Source: Cycloclasticus sp. (GTDB taxonomy: Bacteria; Pseudomonadota; Gammaproteobacteria; Methylococcales; Cycloclasticaceae). From it: 5,370 bases of DNA. Both the position numbers and the translations under genes were made by a program. The stretch is from contig JAHRWG010000205.1 of the NCBI GenBank assembly GCA_019090295.1, forward strand, positions 1-5,370, given 5' to 3'. The notes beneath the pieces are model-generated. The model was not told the DNA's origin, made no database searches, and was given only the letters and a program-made list of their open reading frames with translations. This document shows, piece by piece, positions 1 to 5,370 of this stretch (positions within the stretch are counted from its first letter, which is position 1; each line of letters starts with the position of its first letter).

Positions 1-41
1 CCTAGAGTTCGTCGGCAGCGTCAGATGTGTATAAGAGACAG
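1..41 (+). other. Residual Illumina Nextera adapter with i5 index (sequencing artefact)
   Basis: Bases 1-8 (CCTAGAGT) match the Nextera i5 index that I recall as S516. Bases 9-22 are the Nextera read-1 linker TCGTCGGCAGCGTC. Bases 23-41 are the 19-base hyperactive Tn5 mosaic end, AGATGTGTATAAGAGACAG. Index, linker and mosaic end lie in exactly the order of a library molecule, so this is untrimmed adapter on a contig end and not genomic DNA or a resident Tn5-type element. Genuine sequence begins at about base 42. Reading frames that cross this segment gain artificial residues: LSLIHI plus a stop on the minus strand, and MCIRDR on the plus strand. Confidence 0.98.
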
Positions 42-977
42 ACTGGTACTGGGCGAAGGCTTTTCATTTTTTAATGAAAGAAGAGACAGTTTAGAATCGG
101 TGTTCACATTACCGTTATCGACTAACTCACTGTTTTTATTTTCTTTATTGTATTTATTTGATGGCTTCTTTATCGTTTGCTGTGCTTTTCTACTCACCGA
201 TGATTTCCAAAGGGCATTCTGTTCGTTAAAGTCGGCTATAGCTTGAGTCGTAGTTCTATTTTGAAGTTGAGCAGCGTTGGGGACTTGTAAAATAACACCT
301 CTTTTTAACGCATTAATATTTTTTTTATAAAAAGCTTTAGGGTTATTGTCATATAAGGCCATCATCATTTGTTGATGAGTAGCATCAGGACTATTTTTGA
401 CTAAGTTTTTTGCAATGTCCCAGACGTTATCTCTACGCTTGGTAGGCCCGTATTCATCCTTGATAGGGTTGTTACTTGAAACATCAGTTGTGGTGTGTTT
501 TTTAAGTGTTTTTTTTTCAGCCGGTTTGATGACTGTCTCTTGAGCTGTCGCTAGTTTTATAGCCGGTGAACGACTAATAGGCATTACCGAGGGAGGGTCT
601 AAAAGAATAGTAAACTCTTTTAGAGTTCGACCTTCTGGCCACTCCACTTCAAGAATAAAATTGACAAAAGGTTCTTTAATGTTAGAACTGGAGCTAACAT
701 CAATAACAATCTCACCATTATTGCTTAAAACAGGTTCAAATTTCAGCTCTGTTAAGTAGTGGGGGCGATCGATGCCTGCTTTTTTAAACGTATCCACGGA
801 AGCAATGTTGATATGAACATTGGTTGGATCTTCCCCTTTGGAGCTAATTAAAGGGATCTTAGCTTTTAACACTTGATTTAAAGACGTGCTGGTAACAATA
901 TCGCCTACACCAAGAGCATAAATATTGGCAGAATTAAATAAACAGAGTGCAGCGGCGAGTTTTGTGGTTGTTTTCAT
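42..977 (-). CDS. fimV: FimV-family LysM protein, N-terminal part; 3' end lost at contig end
   Basis: This encodes the first 312 genuine residues of a FimV/HubP-type polar and pilus-assembly protein. In relatives, FimV is a large inner-membrane-anchored protein that binds peptidoglycan through LysM and organises type IV pilus, type II secretion or polar factors. A signal peptide covers about residues 1-21 (Lys-containing start, hydrophobic core, likely cleavage after IYA). The conserved FimV N-terminal domain follows: LGVGDI and SLNQ near 22-35, and EPFVNFILEVEWPEGR through LLDPP at 102-129. A Lys/Thr-rich linker leads to a LysM-like module at about 177-233 (YGPTKRRDNVWDIAK, QQMMMALYDNNPKAF, GVILQVPN). 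A Ser/Asn/Lys-rich linker comes last. Full-length FimV proteins are usually well over 600 residues, so the C-terminal TPR region is missing. An apparent stop at 21-23 and the last six residues (LSLIHI) come from adapter. The start has a GGAG ribosome-binding site at 983-986, five bases upstream. The gene lies 93 bases downstream of asd, an order common in gammaproteobacteria. Confidence 0.9.
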
Positions 978-998
978 TATTGCTCCATATTGTAAAAG

Positions 999-1055
999 CA
1001 GCTTTTATATTATAAAAGCTGGTTGGTGGCTTACCCTTTTAATAAGACCACCAAC
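999..1055 (-). terminator. Tandem hairpins between asd and fimV (possible terminator or attenuator)
   Basis: Read on the minus strand, two hairpins lie just after asd. The first pairs 1043-1055 with 1022-1033: 12 base pairs built from GTTGGTGG and CTTA, with one bulged base at 1047 and a nine-base loop. It is followed a few bases later by a short UUUU run. The second is a perfect 11-bp inverted repeat, 999-1009 with 1011-1021 (CAGCTTTTATA and its complement), around one central base; the innermost pairs would open to form a loop. The second ends about 20 bases before the fimV start. The first could be a weak intrinsic terminator for asd. The pair could equally be an attenuating or stabilising leader for fimV. 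The U-tract is short, so termination is not certain. Confidence 0.42.
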
Positions 1056-1070
1056 AATAATAACTATAGC

Positions 1071-2090
1071 CTATAGATAATTTTTTACTAGATGTTCTGC
1101 TATTTGAATACTATTTAAAGCAGCTCCTTTACGTACATTATCCGCAACGACCCACATGTTTAAACCTCTTGGGTGAGAAATATCTTCTCTAACACGGCCT
1201 ACAAAAACATCATCATTACCTGCAGATTCGGTCACTGCCGTTGGGTATCCGCCATCTACTTGTTCGTCTAGCAAAGTAATACCATCAAAATCATTCAGTA
1301 ATTCAAGTGCTTTTTTTGCCGTTATTTTTTCCTTGGTTTCAATGTGCAAAGCTTCTGAGTGACCATAAAAAACAGGCACCCGAACAGCAGTTGGGTTGAC
1401 CTTAATAGTTGTATCATTAAAGATTTTAGTGGTTTCCCAAACCATTTTCATTTCTTCTTTGGTATAACCATTCTCTAAAAAAACATCGATTTGAGGTAAG
1501 ACATTAAAGGCTATTTGCTTAGGGTAAACCTTGGCATCAACATTTTTTCCATTTAATAACTTTGCTGTTTGACCAGCCAGTTCTTCGATGGCATTTTTGC
1601 CAGTCCCAGACACGGCCTGATACGTTGAAACATTAATACGTTCAATGCCGACAGCATCATAAATAGGCTTAAGAGCCACGAGCATTTGAATAGTTGAGCA
1701 GTTAGGATTAGCAATGATACCGCGGTTCTTATATTGCGCGATGGCATCGGGGTTAACTTCGGGGACAACCAAGGGAATATCATCGTCGTAGCGAAAGTGT
1801 GAGGTATTATCAATAACTACACAGCCAGCTGCCGCTGCTTTTGGTGCATACTCTTCTGAGACTGAACCACCAGCCGAGAATAGCCCTATTTGCACTGTCT
1901 TAAAATCAAAGTCTGCTAGATTGCCAATCGTAATACTTTTGCCTTTGAATTGAATTTTTCCACCAGCAGAACGACTACTGGCTAATGGATAAATATTTTT
2001 AATTGGAAAGTTTCTTTGCTCTAAAATAGAGAGCATTGTTTCACCTACAGCGCCAGTGGCACCAACAACGGCAACATCATACGTTTTCAT
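1071..2090 (-). CDS. asd: Aspartate-semialdehyde dehydrogenase
   Basis: This cytosolic enzyme reduces L-4-aspartyl phosphate to L-aspartate-4-semialdehyde with NADPH, the branch point to lysine, diaminopimelate (for peptidoglycan), threonine and methionine. The 339-residue length fits the shorter bacterial Asd class (about 335-345 residues), not the E. coli-type 367-residue form. The NADP-binding loop GATGAVG is at 10-16. The catalytic cysteine is C131 in NPNCST, Q158 follows in STYQAVSGTG, and R237 and the likely catalytic H244 lie in AVRVPVFYGHSEA. The C-terminal GNDDVFVGRVREDISHPRGLNMWVVADN block is typical. The intact cysteine and histidine argue against a Usg-type inactive paralogue. The ATG at 2090 has an AGGA Shine-Dalgarno at 2097-2100 with six-base spacing. 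The gene follows adk by 38 bases and probably shares its transcript. Confidence 0.97.
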   Translation of the reverse strand: MKTYDVAVVGATGAVGETMLSILEQRNFPIKNIYPLASSRSAGGKIQFKGKSITIGNLADFDFKTVQIGLFSAGGSVSEEYAPKAAAAGCVVIDNTSHFRYDDDIPLVVPEVNPDAIAQYKNRGIIANPNCSTIQMLVALKPIYDAVGIERINVSTYQAVSGTGKNAIEELAGQTAKLLNGKNVDAKVYPKQIAFNVLPQIDVFLENGYTKEEMKMVWETTKIFNDTTIKVNPTAVRVPVFYGHSEALHIETKEKITAKKALELLNDFDGITLLDEQVDGGYPTAVTESAGNDDVFVGRVREDISHPRGLNMWVVADNVRKGAALNSIQIAEHLVKNYL

Positions 2091-2128
2091 TTTTTTTCCT
2101 AATAATGGTTAACTCAAGACAGTCATAC

Positions 2129-2821
<693 letters not shown>

Positions 2822-2906
2822 TTAGGCGTTTAAATCCAGTTGTAAACGCAGATCTGGTAGGGGCTAAGCGTTGGAGTAGACCGCTATTAGTTTAATACTT
2901 GGGGGC

Positions 2907-2949
2907 TAAACACTATAAAAGCCCTATTAAAGGGCTTTTATAGTGTTTA
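2907..2949 (-). terminator. Strong intrinsic terminator after the yciB-bolA-ppiase unit
   Basis: This is a perfect 19-bp inverted repeat, 2907-2925 with 2931-2949, around a five-base loop. It has a GCCC/GGGC core flanked by AAAA and TTTT runs, so each strand reads GGGCTTTTATAG on the descending side. That gives a U-rich tail whichever strand is transcribed, so it could work in both directions. It begins 14 bases after the stop codon of the prolyl isomerase gene and separates that unit from adk. Both flanking genes are on the minus strand, so only minus-strand termination is needed here. Confidence 0.88.
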
Positions 2950-2963
2950 AGTATTTGTTGATA

Positions 2964-3761
2964 CTATTTTTTTAGGGTCACTTTAATGTTTGCAGTTTTT
3001 CTAAGCGCCTCAATGTGATTCTCAATGGCATCTTGTTCTAAAGCAGCAACAATGGCAGGCTTAACTTGCTCAAAAGTTGGTGGCTTACCATCACGCTGAC
3101 CTGTACGTAAGATAACGTGCAAACCAAACTGTGTACGAACGGGCTGTTTGGTGTACTCGTTATCCTTTAAGGCTAGCACGGCTGTAGAAAATTCGGCCAC
3201 CATTCGGTCTTGAGCAAACCAACCAAGGTCACCACCTTTAGAGGCCGATGGGCCTACTGAGTATTTTTTAGCTAAAGCAGCAAAGTCTTCACCCTTGTTA
3301 AGCTTACTAATAACCTCTTTAGCTGTCGCCTCATCTTCCATAAGAATATGACTTGCTTTTAACTCAATACTTTTCATATCTGCTAAACGTGACGTGTATT
3401 CTTTTTTCAGTACCTCTTCAGCAATAGGGTTGTTGTCTAAAAAGTTAATCATAGCGACTTGTGACAACATGCTAAGCTCTAAAAATTGCATTCTTGTTTT
3501 AAAGCCCTCGTCATTCTCTAAGCCTTTTTTCAGGGCTTCTTCCTTTAACAATTGCATGTTAACCAAATCGTCGACAAGGCGCTCCATAGGGACTACTTTC
3601 TTGTCATTCACCTGCCGTCTTTCTAGTGCGTAGAATTGGAGCATTGAATTCTTTACATCTTGACCATTGACGACTGCAACGGTTGGGTTGTCTTCAGCAA
3701 TAGCATGCTGTGAAAGTGTTGCCAATAAAATAGAGGCTATAAGGCTAGATTTAAATGTCAT
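2964..3761 (-). CDS. Periplasmic parvulin-type peptidyl-prolyl cis-trans isomerase (PpiC/SurA-like)
   Basis: This is an exported folding catalyst or chaperone that isomerises Xaa-Pro bonds of envelope proteins. The 265-residue product starts with a signal peptide, MTFKSSLIASILLATLSQHAIA, with likely cleavage after A22. Residues of about 26-125 form a helical SurA-N/trigger-like chaperone region (VAVVNGQDV, then VDDLVNMQLLKEEALKKG). One parvulin domain covers about 133-222: ASHIL with H138, EDFAALAKKYSVGPSASKGGDLGWF at 158-182 with the signature GGDLGW, and the closing QFGLHVILRTG with F212 and H215. A helical tail with EQVKPAIVAALEQ follows. There is one parvulin domain, not the two of SurA, so it is a PpiC-like or PrsA-like family member. 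No lipobox cysteine is visible, so it should be soluble. The start has a strong AGGAG at 3768-3772 with six-base spacing. It lies 12 bases after bolA, so the two are almost certainly cotranscribed. Confidence 0.92.
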   Translation of the reverse strand: MTFKSSLIASILLATLSQHAIAEDNPTVAVVNGQDVKNSMLQFYALERRQVNDKKVVPMERLVDDLVNMQLLKEEALKKGLENDEGFKTRMQFLELSMLSQVAMINFLDNNPIAEEVLKKEYTSRLADMKSIELKASHILMEDEATAKEVISKLNKGEDFAALAKKYSVGPSASKGGDLGWFAQDRMVAEFSTAVLALKDNEYTKQPVRTQFGLHVILRTGQRDGKPPTFEQVKPAIVAALEQDAIENHIEALRKTANIKVTLKK

Positions 3762-3773
3762 ACGGATCTCCTG

Positions 3774-4046
3774 TTAGTTTTTTTCTTCTGGTGTAAAAGC
3801 TTTGATACTTAGGGCATGAATATCAGTTTTCATCATATCGCCCAATGCTGCATAGATGAGTTGGTGACGTTTAATTCGTGACAGTTGACTGAACTCTGTT
3901 GAGACAATCGTCAAATAAAAGTGACTGCCGCCTGACTTAGCACCCTCATGGCCAGCATGTGCTTGGCTGTCATCCAATACTTCGATAAAACTAGGCTGGA
4001 GGGCGGCCGTTAAAATACTTTTGATACGTTCACTACGAGTTGGCAT
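3774..4046 (-). CDS. bolA: BolA-family protein
   Basis: BolA proteins are small cytosolic proteins that bind [2Fe-2S] clusters with monothiol glutaredoxins. In E. coli, BolA also acts as a stress-induced DNA-binding regulator of cell shape and envelope genes. The 90-residue product shows the full family pattern: HAGHEGAKSGGSHFYLTIVS at 30-49, RHQLIYAALGDMM at 60-72, and IHALSIKAFTPEE at 76-88. H33 of the HAGH loop is a plausible cluster ligand, and H77 is the near-invariant C-terminal histidine that ligates the cluster in BolA-glutaredoxin complexes. The N-terminal HAGHEG loop and TPEE end fit the BolA/BolA1 branch rather than the IbaG branch. The start codon at 4046 has only a weak ribosome-binding site (GGAT in an AT-rich leader). 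It sits between yciB, 45 bases upstream, and the prolyl isomerase gene. Confidence 0.95.
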   Translation of the reverse strand: MPTRSERIKSILTAALQPSFIEVLDDSQAHAGHEGAKSGGSHFYLTIVSTEFSQLSRIKRHQLIYAALGDMMKTDIHALSIKAFTPEEKN

Positions 4047-4091
4047 ATTTATTAATCCAAATAATTTAAGTTAAAGAAAGAAGGGATAACG

Positions 4092-4631
4092 CTAGAATTT
4101 TTCTGGTTGCTTAACGTGTTTCATTAAATAAAAACCCTGAGCAATAATGAAGCTAATGGTTAAGCCAAGCATGCCAAACAATTTAAAGTTAACCCAGGTA
4201 TCAGTATCAAAATTATAGAGTACGAAAACGTTTAAACTGCCTTGGACCAGAAAGAACGCGGCCCACATAGTATTAAGCTTTAACCAAATAGGGTCACTCA
4301 ACTGTAAATTAGCCCCCATCATTCGTTTAATTAATGGCGCTTTACCAAAAAACTGGCTGATTATGCACGCAGCGGCAAATAACCAGTTAATAACGGTTGG
4401 CTTCCATTTAATGAAGTTTTCGTCTTGAAGGTATAGGGTCGTACCGCCAAATACCACCAATATGACTAAGGTGACGACTTGAGAGGATTCAAACCGCCGG
4501 TGCTTAAGCCAAAACCAAGCCACCTGAATAAATGAAGCGCCAATTGCAACCTGTGTGGCCAAATAGAGGCCTTGCCATTTGTAAGCAATAAAAAAAAGCA
4601 CGATGGGGAAAAATTCAAATAATAGTTTCAT
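4092..4631 (-). CDS. yciB: Inner membrane protein YciB (intracellular septation protein A)
   Basis: YciB/IspA is a polytopic inner-membrane protein implicated in cell-envelope synthesis, septation and membrane integrity; its molecular activity is not settled. The product is 179 residues, the same length I recall for E. coli YciB. It has the conserved opening MKLLFEFFPIVLFFIAYKWQG, the ENFIKWKPTVINWLF block at 71-85, and the long signature DPIWLKLNTMWAAFFLVQG with LNVFVLYNFDTDTWVNFKLFGMLGLT, at 113-158. Hydrophobic segments lie at about 3-17, 22-42, 52-68, 78-95, 120-140 and 148-170. No clear Shine-Dalgarno precedes the ATG. The gene begins 18 bases after the stop of the upstream 109-residue gene, so translation may depend on coupling to it. 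bolA follows after 45 bases. Confidence 0.96.
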   Translation of the reverse strand: MKLLFEFFPIVLFFIAYKWQGLYLATQVAIGASFIQVAWFWLKHRRFESSQVVTLVILVVFGGTTLYLQDENFIKWKPTVINWLFAAACIISQFFGKAPLIKRMMGANLQLSDPIWLKLNTMWAAFFLVQGSLNVFVLYNFDTDTWVNFKLFGMLGLTISFIIAQGFYLMKHVKQPEKF

Positions 4632-4649
4632 AAGAAAGAAGATGAGGCC

Positions 4650-4979
4650 TTAAGCTAAAATATCAATGCCTAATTGCTCATGTAACTCATCTTTATAGGC
4701 TTGTTCGGAAAGAGACTGGGTTTGAAGGTATGACTGAATAGGTTTGTTTTGCTTGGTATCAACCTTATCAAGCTGGGTTTTTGATTGTTTTTTATCTAGC
4801 AGCTCGATTTTCTCAAATAATTCAGGTCTCGGTGTTTTTTTAAGTGATAGAGTCTGTTTGACAAGGTGTTGGTCAACTAAACGGTTATCAACTTTATCAC
4901 CAGATAGACTTTGTTTATCGGTAACCTTAGCCGGATGAGGGACAAAATTTAGCGCTGGCAGATTTGCTTGAATATTCAT
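4650..4979 (-). CDS. Unrecognised small protein (109 residues) upstream of yciB
   Basis: I do not recognise a named family. The 109-residue product is hydrophilic and rich in Lys, Gln, Leu and Asp. It has no cysteine or tryptophan, no signal peptide and no membrane segment, so it is probably cytosolic. The N-terminus (MNIQANLPALNFVPHPAKV) is proline-containing and looks flexible. Residues of about 54-79 are strongly charged (EKIELLDKKQSKTQLDKVDTKQNK). The end, IQSYLQTQSLSEQAYKDELHEQLGIDILA, looks helical with a hydrophobic final GIDILA and is the part most likely to be conserved. There is no obvious Shine-Dalgarno, and no second methionine offers another start. It heads the yciB-bolA-prolyl isomerase unit, 18 bases before yciB, and diverges from zapE. 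That position suggests, but does not show, an envelope or division-related role. The main support for it being real is the uninterrupted frame filling the space exactly between yciB and the divergent promoter. Confidence 0.68.
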   Translation of the reverse strand: MNIQANLPALNFVPHPAKVTDKQSLSGDKVDNRLVDQHLVKQTLSLKKTPRPELFEKIELLDKKQSKTQLDKVDTKQNKPIQSYLQTQSLSEQAYKDELHEQLGIDILA

Positions 4980-5005
4980 GACAGATAATTGCTACAATAT
5001 ATAAT
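4978..5005 (+). promoter_or_regulatory. Probable sigma-70 promoter for zapE
   Basis: A -35 element ATGACA at 4978-4983 (five of six consensus bases) is followed after 16 bases by a perfect -10 TATAAT at 5000-5005. Transcription would start near 5012 and give a leader of about 73 bases before the zapE ATG at 5085. The -35 box overlaps the start codon of the divergent 109-residue gene. Confidence 0.55.
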
Positions 5006-5031
5006 GATACCGTTGTTGAGACTTGTGTAAT
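5004..5031 (-). promoter_or_regulatory. Candidate promoter for the 109-residue gene-yciB-bolA unit
   Basis: On the minus strand, ATTACA at 5026-5031 (four of six -35 matches) lies 16 bases from TATCAT at 5004-5009 (five of six -10 matches). The start would be near 4997, leaving a leader of about 18 bases. An alternative -10, TATATT at 4996-5001, has no good -35 and would make the transcript nearly leaderless. The -10 box overlaps that of the opposing zapE promoter by two bases. The match is modest; the main support is that the operon needs a promoter here. Confidence 0.35.
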
Positions 5032-5068
5032 TGGCATATGTAATAAACAGCTATCCAATCTAACACAA
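5023..5068 (+). promoter_or_regulatory. Imperfect dyad or hairpin in the zapE leader
   Basis: TTGTGT at 5023-5028 pairs with ACACAA at 5063-5068, and ATTGG at 5030-5034 pairs with CCAAT at 5055-5059. This gives about 11 base pairs with a small internal loop and a 20-base apical loop containing CATATG. It would fold in the predicted leader and end 16 bases before the zapE start. It could be an RNA structure, an operator-like DNA dyad, or chance in AT-rich DNA. Confidence 0.3.
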
Positions 5069-5084
5069 ATAATTGAATTTCACT

Positions 5085-5370
5085 ATGACTCCGATAGAAC
5101 GATATTTAGGTGACCAATCAGCTGGTGGATTTACGAAAGACGCCGCGCAAAGAGATATCGTTGAGTATTTAAATGTTTTATACCTAAACTTATTAAATGA
5201 ACCAACTGAGCCTGTTAAACCTACCAGCTTTTTTGCTAAGTTTAAACGGTCCACTAAACCAATTTTAACGACACCAAAAGGTCTTTATTTATGGGGAGGC
5301 GTTGGGCAGGGTAAAACTTACTTAATGGACCTATTCTATGACTCAATACCCTTTAAGCAGAAGAAACGAA
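5085..5370 (+). CDS. zapE: Cell division protein ZapE (AFG1-like ATPase), N-terminal part cut by the window end
   Basis: ZapE is a cytosolic AFG1/LACE1-type P-loop ATPase. In E. coli it associates with the Z-ring and is needed for division under low oxygen or at high temperature. Ninety-five codons plus one base are present. The N-terminal part has the family's MTPIERY opening, AAQRDIVEYLNVLYLNLL (about 20-37) and FFAKF (49-53). The defining block is KGLYLWGGVGQGKTYLMDLFYDSIP, with the Walker A GGVGQGKT at 71-78 and catalytic-loop K77. Walker B and the rest of the roughly 350-400-residue protein lie beyond the window. An in-frame stop at 5070-5072 leaves ATG 5085 as the natural start, with only a TTG at 5073 as an alternative. 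The ribosome-binding site is poor. It is transcribed away from the yciB unit. Confidence 0.95.
   Translation, partial: MTPIERYLGDQSAGGFTKDAAQRDIVEYLNVLYLNLLNEPTEPVKPTSFFAKFKRSTKPILTTPKGLYLWGGVGQGKTYLMDLFYDSIPFKQKKR

Noticed and set aside
23..41. Tn5 mosaic end as sign of a resident transposon
   Set aside because: It is joined to the Nextera linker and a known-style i5 index at the very edge of the window, with no transposase or target duplication. It is library adapter.
25..246. Plus-strand 73-residue ORF starting MCIRDR
   Set aside because: The start codon and first residues come from adapter, and the rest is antisense to fimV with no family resemblance.
1553..1813. Minus-strand 86-residue ORF inside asd
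   Set aside because: It is an out-of-frame reading of the strongly supported asd gene and has no own ribosome-binding site or family motif.
2860..2909. Repeated GGGGCTAA at 2860-2867 and 2902-2909 in the adk upstream region
   Set aside because: Two copies of an eight-base word 42 bases apart are too little to call an operator or small RNA.
3394..3633. Plus-strand 79-residue ORF antisense to the prolyl isomerase gene
   Set aside because: It is a shadow frame; its serine-rich composition is what antisense reading of this gene yields.
4744..4938. Plus-strand 64-residue ORF antisense to the 109-residue gene
   Set aside because: Either strand here is less certain than elsewhere. The minus-strand frame fills the whole gap up to yciB, and this ORF has no promoter, ribosome-binding site or motif.
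5060..5254. Minus-strand 64-residue ORF opposite zapE
   Set aside because: It lies inside the zapE coding region, whose Walker A block identifies the real frame.

Overview
This window is a stretch of ordinary chromosomal housekeeping genes from a gammaproteobacterium of fairly low GC (about 40% by eye). FimV is a gammaproteobacterial hallmark. YciB, BolA and the HSDT-type adenylate kinase all closely resemble proteobacterial versions. The genus cannot be fixed from the sequence alone; a Thiotrichales-like marine lineage (Methylophaga/Cycloclasticus type) is a guess.

The left end is artificial. Bases 1-41 match an Illumina Nextera read-1 adapter, including a recognisable 8-base i5 index, the linker and the 19-base Tn5 mosaic end. 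The window therefore begins at the end of a contig that was not adapter-trimmed, and real sequence starts at about base 42. The adapter creates a false C-terminus on the truncated fimV gene and a false plus-strand ORF.

Seven minus-strand genes follow, in two transcription units. The upstream unit, right to left, is an unrecognised 109-residue gene, yciB (inner-membrane envelope/septation protein), bolA (Fe-S/morphology regulator) and a periplasmic PpiC/SurA-like prolyl isomerase. It ends in a strong hairpin terminator with a 19-bp perfect stem at 2907-2949. The second unit is adk (adenylate kinase), asd (aspartate-semialdehyde dehydrogenase) and fimV, which runs off the contig. The adk start is best placed at 2776, not at an upstream ATG at 2821. 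The asd-fimV gap holds two tandem hairpins.

At the right edge, zapE (a cell-division AAA-type ATPase) is transcribed in the opposite direction and is cut by the window end just after its Walker A motif. The 105-bp gap between zapE and the 109-residue gene contains a good sigma-70-like promoter for zapE, a weaker opposing candidate overlapping it, and an imperfect dyad in the zapE leader.

No new defence, mobile or biosynthetic system is visible. The points most worth attention are the adapter artefact, the unknown small gene sitting between yciB and divergent zapE, and the compact divergent promoter region.
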